Shown: positions 23,255 to 28,354 of the stretch, one piece after another
How positions within the stretch are numbered: the stretch's first letter is position 1
Layout of the letters: each line of letters begins with the position of its first letter
Assembly: GCA_036260075.1 (NCBI GenBank)
Contig: DATAAM010000028.1
Coordinates: 1-28,354 of the forward strand
Length of the DNA stretch: 28,354 nucleotides
DNA from: DATAAM01 sp036260075
Lineage (GTDB): Bacteria; Actinomycetota; Acidimicrobiia; Acidimicrobiales; JAHWLA01
Direction: 5' to 3'
Program-made: the position numbers and the translations under genes
Notes under the pieces: generated by a model
What the model was told of the DNA's origin: nothing
Database searches by the model: none
The model's input: the letters and a program-made list of their open reading frames with translations, nothing else

Positions 23255-23283
23255 ATTGTAAAGAACCCGGCCGCCAGTGCGAA
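23255..23283 (-). promoter_or_regulatory. sigma70-like promoter of the MEDS-ATPase / MEDS-STAS operon
   Basis: On the minus strand TTCGCA (23278-23283, four of six matches to TTGACA) is followed after 17 bp by TACAAT (23255-23260, five of six matches to TATAAT). Transcription would start near 23248, giving a leader of about 36 bases that includes the dyad and the GGAGG ribosome site. The local AT-richness stands out from the surrounding sequence. Confidence 0.55.
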
Positions 23284-23403
23284 CCAGCCGGGTGGTACCA
23301 CGGGCCTTGTGGCGACGCCTGCGGATCGGTTCGGTGCTGTCCGTGGGCGTCACGATCGTACCGAACCTCCCGCTGCGCGGGCCGGACCGGCCGGGGTCCC
23401 CCG

Positions 23404-24306
23404 ATGACGGTCGACGTGGCCGCAGCCAGGGACTTCGTCACGACCCACGCCCGCCTGCTCGACCGGCGGCGGCTGCAGCAGGCGGCCGGACGCGCCGACG
23501 CCGCGGCCGTGCTCGCCGCCCTCGACGCCTACCGCAACGACGACGGCGGCTACGGGTGGGGCCTCGAGCCCGAACTGCGGACGCCGGGCAGCCAACCGCT
23601 TCACGCCCTGCACGCCTTCGAAGTGCTGGAGGAGTGCGGCCCCACCTCCGGCTCACGCGCCGTGGAGCTGTGCGAATGGCTGGCCACGATCGCCTTCGAC
23701 GACGGGGGCCTCCCGTTCGTGCTGCCCATCGCCGAGACGGCTGGTTGCGCGCCCTGGTTCACCGACGCCGACCCCACCACACCGTCGTTCCACGGCACCG
23801 CGGCAGTCGTGGGCGCCGCCCTCCGGATGGCGCGCCGCGACTCGGTGGTGGCCTCCCATCCGTGGCTCGCCCGCGCCGTCGACTGGTGCCTCGACGCCAT
23901 CGCTGCCCTTGAACGGCCGCATGCCTACGAGACGATGTTCGCCCTCCGCCTGCTCGACGCACTGGCGCCCGACGACCCCTTGGCTGCCGACGATCTGGCC
24001 CGGGTGGCGGCCACGCTGCCGCCGTCGGGCGCCCTGCCCGTGGAAGGCGGCATCGAGGGCGAGATGCTGCGCCCGCTCGACTACTCGCCCGACCCGGGCA
24101 CGCCGTTGCGCGCCCAGCTCGACCCGGCGATCGTCGAGGCCGACCTCGACCGCCTGGCCGGGTTGCAGCAGGCCGACGGCGGATGGGCGGTCGACTTCGC
24201 CTCGTTCTCCCCCGCCGCCGCCCTCGAGTGGCGCGGCATCGCCACCGTGCGCGCCCTCACGGTGCTGCACGCCAACAGTCGGGTAGGGCTCGGCCATGTC
24301 CGCTGA
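23404..24306 (+). CDS. terpenoid-cyclase / prenyltransferase-fold (alpha/alpha toroid) repeat protein
   Basis: The 300-residue protein resembles the squalene-cyclase/prenyltransferase alpha/alpha-barrel family. It has QW-like repeats with the DGG-W/Y pattern: DDGGYGWGLEPE near residue 45, a weaker FDDGGLPFV near 100 and LQQADGGWAVDF near 255. Paired helices alternate between them. The acid motif of true squalene cyclases (DxDD) is not seen and the protein is half their length, so cyclase activity is doubtful; a binding or processing role is equally possible. No signal peptide is present. ATG 23404 has no clear ribosome site. Its last 11 bp overlap the following small gene, so they are probably co-transcribed. 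It is divergent from the MEDS operon with 191 bp between. Confidence 0.83.
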   Translation: MTVDVAAARDFVTTHARLLDRRRLQQAAGRADAAAVLAALDAYRNDDGGYGWGLEPELRTPGSQPLHALHAFEVLEECGPTSGSRAVELCEWLATIAFDDGGLPFVLPIAETAGCAPWFTDADPTTPSFHGTAAVVGAALRMARRDSVVASHPWLARAVDWCLDAIAALERPHAYETMFALRLLDALAPDDPLAADDLARVAATLPPSGALPVEGGIEGEMLRPLDYSPDPGTPLRAQLDPAIVEADLDRLAGLQQADGGWAVDFASFSPAAALEWRGIATVRALTVLHANSRVGLGHVR

Positions 24307-24514
24307 CACCTCCTACGACAGGCAGTTCGACTCGATGCCGCGGGAGGAGCTCGAAGGCTACGCCCGCGACTGGGGCATCCAGGGAGCCGACGGCATGTCC
24401 GACACCGAGCTGCGCAAGCGGATCAAGGACGCGCAGGGCACCACCGGCACAGCGCCGGAGTCGGACGCGCCCGTGGAGCACCGGGGCGACCCGGGCCCCG
24501 GCCCCGCTACCTGA
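24296..24514 (+). CDS. small SAP/Rho-N-like domain protein
   Basis: A 72-residue protein. Residues about 14-45 (MPREELEGYARDWGIQG, MSDTELRKRIKDA) form the helix-extended-loop-helix pattern of SAP or Rho N-terminal domains, which bind nucleic acid. The remainder is a flexible Pro/Gly/Asp tail. Proteins like this are common small accessory genes in actinobacteria with no known role. It starts inside the end of the preceding gene (11-bp overlap, GGGTAGGG upstream of the ATG). Its end overlaps the convergent DUF4345 gene by 8 bp. Confidence 0.72.
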   Translation: MSADTSYDRQFDSMPREELEGYARDWGIQGADGMSDTELRKRIKDAQGTTGTAPESDAPVEHRGDPGPGPAT

Positions 24515-24992
24515 GAGCCCGGGCCACCCGCGCCTGCCACGGCAGCGCCACGAGCGGGATGACGATCTCGATCCCGAGCAGCACCACGTAGGTGCGGTGG
24601 GGACGGCCCGCCGCGCGCAACGACAGCACGCGTCCGAAGGCGGCCAGCCACAGCGCCACGCTGGTACCCCGCACTGTGGCGGTGGCGGCCTCCGGACGCG
24701 GGGCGGCCCGGAGGAGCAGCGCGCCCGCCAGCGCGTACCACGCGGCGAAGAAGCGGAGCTCGCTGTCGACGTTGCGCGCCCCCCGTTCGCCGAAGTCGAC
24801 GCCGCGCGTGCTGTCACGCACGCCTCGTACACCCGCCAGCACGCCCTGCAGGCCGAACACCGTGGCCACGGTGCCGAGCACGAACAGGTACGCCTGGAGC
24901 AGACGCCTGCTCACATGCCCAGGCTCGACTGCCTCCCACGCGGCCGTCCGGAACGGCTCCACCACGGTGGCCTGGTGCGTGGCCGCGGTCAT
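24507..24992 (-). CDS. DUF4345-like integral membrane protein
   Basis: A 161-residue protein with about four membrane helices: LLQAYLFVLGTVATVFGLQG, ELRFFAAWYALAGALLL, TSVALWLAAFGRVLSL and YVVLLGIEIVIPLVALPW. The NVDSELRFFAAWYA segment after helix 1 is characteristic of the DUF4345 family, whose function is unknown. The ATG at 24992 overlaps the TGA of the upstream phosphoribosyltransferase-hydrolase gene in ATGA, with GGAGG just before it, so the two are translationally coupled. The N-terminal 25 residues before helix 1 are polar and cytoplasmic-looking. Confidence 0.86.
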   Translation of the reverse strand: MTAATHQATVVEPFRTAAWEAVEPGHVSRRLLQAYLFVLGTVATVFGLQGVLAGVRGVRDSTRGVDFGERGARNVDSELRFFAAWYALAGALLLRAAPRPEAATATVRGTSVALWLAAFGRVLSLRAAGRPHRTYVVLLGIEIVIPLVALPWQARVARALR

Positions 24993-26287
24993 CGGCCTCC
25001 GTCCGTGGTGAGGTGCCTGAGGAACCAGTCGCGGGCCAGGTGGGCGGCCATCGCCAACGTGCCCGGTTCCTCGAACAGGTGTCCGGCGCCGTCGACCACC
25101 TCGACGCGGTGCTCGCCGCCCAGTCGGGCTGCCGCCTGCCGGTTGAGCTGGAGCACCACGTCGTCGCGCTCGCCCACGACCAGGAGCGTGGGAACATTCA
25201 CCGCCGGCAGCCGGTCGCCTGCCAGGTCGGGGCGGCCGCCCCGCGACACAACCGCGGCCACGTCGTTGCCGGGCTCGGCCGCCGCCCACAGCGCGGCCGC
25301 CGCTCCGGTGCTGGCACCGAAGTACCCCAGCGGCAGCCCGCTTCCCTCGGGGCGGTCGCGCACCCAGCGGGTGGCGTCGAGCAACCGCCTGCCGAGCAGC
25401 CCGACATCGAACACGTTGGCCCGGTCGGCCTCCTCGCCCGGCGTCAGCAGGTCGAACAGCAACGTTCCGAGGCAGGCCTCGTGGAGCACGTCGGCCGCGA
25501 AGCGGTTGCGGGGGCTGTGCCGGCTGCTGCCGCTGCCGTGGGCGAACAGCACCACGCCGGCAGCACCAGCAGGCACGGTGAGCCGGCCGCCGAGGGAGGC
25601 ACCGCCGGAGAGGACCTCCACCTCCTCGTCGACGGCTGCCCGCGGGTCGGCAGCTTCCTCGAGGAGGGCGACCACCTCGTCGTCCGTGGTCTGCGAGAAG
25701 TCGGCGTACCACTGCCCCACGGCGTGGAAGTGAGCGGGCATGTCGACCACCACCACGTCGTCGGCGACGCGCTGGAGCTCGTCCACCGACCGAGGCGGCG
25801 CCACCGGCACGGCCAGGATCACGCGGGCGGCCCCCGAGGCCCGGGCCACCCGGCAGGCAGCCATGGCCGTGGACCCGGTGGCGATCCCGTCGTCCACCAC
25901 CACGACCGTACGCCCCGCGAGGGGGATACGGGGACGGGCGCCGCGGAACCGCGCCACCCGACGGGCCAGCTCCTCCCGCTCCCGCTGTTCCACGCGCGCC
26001 CACTGGGCTTCGCCCACGCCCGCGGCGCGCACCACGTCGTGGTTGACGATGCGCACGCCGTCCTCTCCCACGGCCCCCATGGCCAGCTCCGGCTGGAAGG
26101 GCACGCCCACCTTGCGGACGACGATGACGTCGAGCGGGGCGTGCAGGGCGCGGGCCACCTCGGCGGCCACCGGCACGCCGCCCCGGGGGAGGGCGAGGAC
26201 CACCACGTCGTCGTGGCGGTAGCGCTCCAGTCGCTCGGCCAGCCGGCGACCGGCATCGGCGCGGTCCCTGAACCCCGTCATGTGCAC
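24989..26287 (-). CDS. phosphoribosyltransferase - dienelactone hydrolase-like fusion protein
   Basis: The 432-residue protein joins two enzyme folds. Residues 1-215 are a type I phosphoribosyltransferase-like domain with the PRPP loop VVDDGIATGSTA (130-141), LALPRGGVPVAAEVA near 31 and VVRKVGVPFQPELAMGAVG. Residues 225-432 are an alpha/beta hydrolase of the dienelactone hydrolase type, with VLFAHGSGSSRHSPRN (247-262), nucleophile Ser326 (GASTG), an acid near Asp375 and His403 (GAGHLFEEPG). Both halves occur as neighbours or fusions in many bacteria, but the substrate is not established. GTG 26287 is preferred to ATG 26281 because AAGGA lies 7 bases upstream. It heads a pair with the DUF4345 gene (4-bp overlap). 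Confidence 0.93.
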   Translation of the reverse strand: MHMTGFRDRADAGRRLAERLERYRHDDVVVLALPRGGVPVAAEVARALHAPLDVIVVRKVGVPFQPELAMGAVGEDGVRIVNHDVVRAAGVGEAQWARVEQREREELARRVARFRGARPRIPLAGRTVVVVDDGIATGSTAMAACRVARASGAARVILAVPVAPPRSVDELQRVADDVVVVDMPAHFHAVGQWYADFSQTTDDEVVALLEEAADPRAAVDEEVEVLSGGASLGGRLTVPAGAAGVVLFAHGSGSSRHSPRNRFAADVLHEACLGTLLFDLLTPGEEADRANVFDVGLLGRRLLDATRWVRDRPEGSGLPLGYFGASTGAAAALWAAAEPGNDVAAVVSRGGRPDLAGDRLPAVNVPTLLVVGERDDVVLQLNRQAAARLGGEHRVEVVDGAGHLFEEPGTLAMAAHLARDWFLRHLTTDGGR

Positions 26288-26388
26288 GTCTCAGTCCTTC
26301 CCGGCCGGAGAGCACGGCGTGCAGCGAACTCCGTCAGGCTCCTGCACCCGGTGCTCTAGCACCCGATCCAGGAACAAAGCGAAGGGGG

Positions 26389-27543
26389 TCAGCTCGTGGC
26401 GGCCTTGATGGCGTCGCGCACGCGATCGACGATGGCAACGAACGGGCCGACCACCATGTTGCCGACGGCGCTCTCGGGGGCGAGCTTGTGGGGGTGGGTG
26501 GGCGCCACGCCCTCGGCCACCGTCAGGGCCGACGTCATGCGCCGCAGCTGCTCTTCGTCGGTCGTCCGTTGCAGCAGCGGGAAGGCCTCGCGCTCCTCGC
26601 TCTCGGCATGGGCCTCGACGGCGGTGCGGAACTGCGTGAACAGCCGTTCGAAGTCCTCCGACCCCGGGTCGAGCTTCTCCAGGTCGGACAGCATCTTCTT
26701 GGCCTCGTCCTCCTCGGTGAGTCGGGCACCGGCGATTCGCTTGCCTTCCTCGCCGGCGGCCCGCAGCGCCGGGTAGACGACCATCTCCTCCGCCGTCTCG
26801 TGCACGGCCAGCAGTCGCACCAGTGGCTCGAACGCCTCCCGCCGGGCCTCGCCGGTCGAGGACCCGACGGCCTCGAACAGCGACCGCACCTGCTCGTGCT
26901 GTGCCAGGAGGAACTGCACGGCGTCCTGCTGGGTCTCGGACATGATGTCGCTCCCTTCCTCCAACGGCACGGGCCCGTGCGCCGGGTCCGCCGTCCCCAC
27001 CTTCCGGACGATCGAGAGGTGCCCGCCCAGGTAACCGCCGACGGTCGCCGCCAGCCCGCCGGCCAGCCCCAACCCGACGGCCGGGCGGTGGCGACCGCGC
27101 AGTCGGGCGACGAACGACATGGCGTAGAACAGGGTGGCCGTGCTGTTCGCCACCGCGTGCACCACCCCGACCCGTCGCGACACGGGGCCCGCCGCCTTCC
27201 ACTCCGCCATGCCGGTGACGGCGGTGGGCACTGTCATGACCAGGCCGAAGCCGACCAACCCGGTCGCCGCGGGCCGGGACCGCGGGCCGCCGAACAGGTC
27301 GAGCAGCGAAGCGCTCGTCCACGAGCCGAGCGGGAAGTCGGTGAGGAGCGGGTGCAAGGCGTGGCCGAACCAGTCGCCCCGCAGCGCGCCCTCCACCCGC
27401 GGCGTGCGCACCACCACGTCGGACAGCCGGGACAGCAGCGCCACCGGCCGGTCGAGCAACGGCGATTGCTCGACGGCGTCGACCTGGCGCATGAGCCACG
27501 TCGGCGTGCGGCCCTCCACGGGATCCTGCCAGTCGGCCGTCAC
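26389..27543 (-). CDS. DUF2231 membrane domain fused in frame to hemerythrin (HHE) domain
   Basis: The frame from GTG 27543 runs without a stop through two domains (384 residues). Residues 1-200 are a DUF2231-type membrane domain: DWFGHALHPLLTDFPLGSW (about 57-75), then helices through VGVVHAVANSTATLFYAMSF and GGYLGGHLSIVR. Residues 201-384 are an HHE cation-binding hemerythrin domain, with likely di-iron ligands in AQHEQV, VHETAEEMVVYP and EAHAESEEREAFPLL. It may bind oxygen or nitric oxide, or protect against oxidative stress. An ATG at residue 201 has its own strong ribosome site, so a soluble hemerythrin may be made as well as, or instead of, the fusion. GTG 27543 overlaps the stop of the STAS-like gene (GTGA), so the upstream start is real. 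The two halves may have been separate genes whose stop codon was lost. Confidence 0.85.
   Translation of the reverse strand: MTADWQDPVEGRTPTWLMRQVDAVEQSPLLDRPVALLSRLSDVVVRTPRVEGALRGDWFGHALHPLLTDFPLGSWTSASLLDLFGGPRSRPAATGLVGFGLVMTVPTAVTGMAEWKAAGPVSRRVGVVHAVANSTATLFYAMSFVARLRGRHRPAVGLGLAGGLAATVGGYLGGHLSIVRKVGTADPAHGPVPLEEGSDIMSETQQDAVQFLLAQHEQVRSLFEAVGSSTGEARREAFEPLVRLLAVHETAEEMVVYPALRAAGEEGKRIAGARLTEEDEAKKMLSDLEKLDPGSEDFERLFTQFRTAVEAHAESEEREAFPLLQRTTDEEQLRRMTSALTVAEGVAPTHPHKLAPESAVGNMVVGPFVAIVDRVRDAIKAATS
26941..26959 (-). promoter_or_regulatory. internal ribosome site and ATG for a stand-alone hemerythrin
   Basis: On the minus strand GGAAGGGAG (26951-26959) lies a few bases before ATG (26941-26943) in the middle of the open frame. 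From this ATG the product is a normal-length 184-residue HHE hemerythrin. The site is better than that of the upstream GTG, so internal initiation is likely. Confidence 0.6.
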
Positions 27544-27974
27544 GGCGCCGGCACCGAGGACTCGTCCGTGGCGATCCACGTGACCGCCTCCGGGGTCGGG
27601 TCTTCCTCGTCCACCTCGCACACGTCGAGCAACGCCCGCACGGAGTCGGCAGTGGCCAGCGCGGCGTCGATGGCGGCGAACAGGGCCGTGGCCTTGGCCG
27701 CCTCGAGGAGCTCGCGTGTCGCGTCGTCGGCGCACAGTCGCACGGGCACGCCCCGCTCGCAGGCACGTGCGGCAACCGCGACCAGGCCGTCGGCGGCCTC
27801 CCGGTCGGCCACCTCCGCACCGCGCAGGTCGAGGGTCAGGCTCGTCACCCCTTCGTCGAGGAGCTCGTTGACCGCCTGTTCGACCGCTGTTGTGGTGCGC
27901 GGCGTCAGGTCGCCCAGGGCGACCAGGCGGGCTGTCGTGCCGGACACCACGGGGGCCAACCCCAGCTGAGCCAT
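27540..27974 (-). CDS. STAS-like domain protein without phosphorylatable serine
   Basis: The 144-residue protein matches the STAS fold over about 8-108: the strand LTLDLRGAEVADREAADGLV, then VAARACERGVPVRLCADDATRELLEAA. At the position where RsbV-like proteins have D-S-S-G, this one has REAADG, so it cannot be switched by Ser phosphorylation in the usual way. A tail of about 35 residues rich in Asp and Glu follows. It could be a constitutive antagonist or a different type of regulator. ATG 27974 has AGGAGG a few bases upstream. Its stop overlaps the start of the DUF2231-hemerythrin gene, so it leads that operon. Only 16 bp separate it from galK on the same strand. Confidence 0.84.
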   Translation of the reverse strand: MAQLGLAPVVSGTTARLVALGDLTPRTTTAVEQAVNELLDEGVTSLTLDLRGAEVADREAADGLVAVAARACERGVPVRLCADDATRELLEAAKATALFAAIDAALATADSVRALLDVCEVDEEDPTPEAVTWIATDESSVPAP

Positions 27975-27990
27975 GCCCTCCTGCTACCCA

Positions 27991-28354
27991 TCAGCCGCCG
28001 AACGCACGCTCGACCGAGGCGCCTGTGGCCGCCCGCACCCGCCAGCCGTCGAGCGGGGTGCCTTCCTCGGCCAGCGCCACCACGCAACCCCCGAAGCCCG
28101 CGCCGGTGAGGCGGGCGCCGAGCACGCCCGGGGTCGACGCCAGCCGGGCCACCAGCGCGTCGAGCGCGGGCACGCTGACCTCGAAGTCGTCGCGCAGGCT
28201 CGCGTGGCTGCAGGCCATGAGATCGCCCAGGTCGCGGAGATGGCCGGCGGCCAGCGCGTCGGCGAACTCGCGCACCCGCTGGTTCTCGCTCACCACGTGC
28301 CGAGCCCGCCGCCGCACGACCGCGTCGGCGATGGCCGACACGTCCTCGAGCGAG
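27991..28354 (-). CDS. galK: galactokinase, C-terminal part (runs off the window)
   Basis: The 121 residues present are the C-terminal end of a GHMP kinase: RRRARHVVSENQRVREFADA, MACSHASLRDDFEVSVPALD and the glycine-rich GVLGARLTGAGFGGCVVAL. The combination SHxSLRDDxEVSxPxLD with TGAGFGGC is specific to galactokinase, which phosphorylates galactose at C1 with ATP in the Leloir pathway. The N-terminal two thirds, with the ATP loop, lie beyond 28354; the frame is open at the edge, and the GTG at 28341 is not the start. The downstream STAS-like gene is 16 bp away and may be co-transcribed. Confidence 0.93.
   Translation of the reverse strand, partial: SLEDVSAIADAVVRRRARHVVSENQRVREFADALAAGHLRDLGDLMACSHASLRDDFEVSVPALDALVARLASTPGVLGARLTGAGFGGCVVALAEEGTPLDGWRVRAATGASVERAFGG

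Overview
The window is a single very GC-rich stretch of chromosome. Codon third positions are almost all G or C, GTG starts are common, and 4-base start/stop overlaps are frequent. The gene families (LuxR/AfsR-type ATPase regulators, MEDS and STAS stress-signalling proteins, DUF2231, DUF4345, 7Fe ferredoxin, a SAP-like small protein) fit a free-living actinobacterium, possibly of the Acidimicrobiia. That placement is inferred from gene content only; there is no rRNA. I see no tRNA, CRISPR array, insertion sequence or prophage.

Layout. 171-4187: an FAD oxidoreductase divergent from a large LuxR-type ATPase regulator. 4153-6956: an alpha/beta hydrolase divergent from a three-domain protein (alpha/beta hydrolase, decayed class III cyclase domain, conserved C-terminal domain). 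6957-7605: a probable gene remnant and a 7Fe ferredoxin gene whose 5' end appears to lack one base. 7735-12142 (minus): a secreted subtilase ending in 19 exact GSAWN pentapeptides, followed 7 bp later by a membrane GGDEF-EAL protein with PAS domain and I-site. 12143-12625 holds no supportable gene.

12626-20324 is an amino-acid catabolism block: an M20 peptidase remnant, putA (proline to glutamate), a PAS-AraC regulator, an OSBS/N-succinylamino acid racemase, an Lrp/AsnC regulator and rocD (ornithine to glutamate semialdehyde). RocD's product is the substrate of the aldehyde dehydrogenase half of PutA, so ornithine and proline both drain to glutamate. The Lrp-rocD intergenic region carries TTGC/GCAA dyads and a leaderless-type promoter that would start transcription at an 18-codon Arg- and Cys-containing reading frame whose stop overlaps the rocD start. 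A GNAT acyltransferase follows.

20993-23212 is a stress-signalling cassette: a small conserved protein, a MEDS-STAS protein and a MEDS-HATPase (RsbW-like) protein. The last two overlap by 4 bp behind a good promoter and a 16-bp dyad. Together they look like an RsbV/RsbW partner switch with the same sensor domain on both partners. 23404-24514: a terpenoid-cyclase-fold protein and a SAP-like small protein. 24507-27974 (minus): a STAS-like protein, a DUF2231 membrane domain fused in frame to a hemerythrin domain, a phosphoribosyltransferase-dienelactone hydrolase fusion and a DUF4345 membrane protein. The STAS/DUF2231 pair and the hydrolase/DUF4345 pair each overlap by 4 bp. The window ends inside galK.

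Strongest leads: the leaderless leader peptide before rocD, the split MEDS partner switch, the GSAWN subtilase paired with a c-di-GMP enzyme, the frameshifted ferredoxin, and the hydrolase with a dead cyclase domain.
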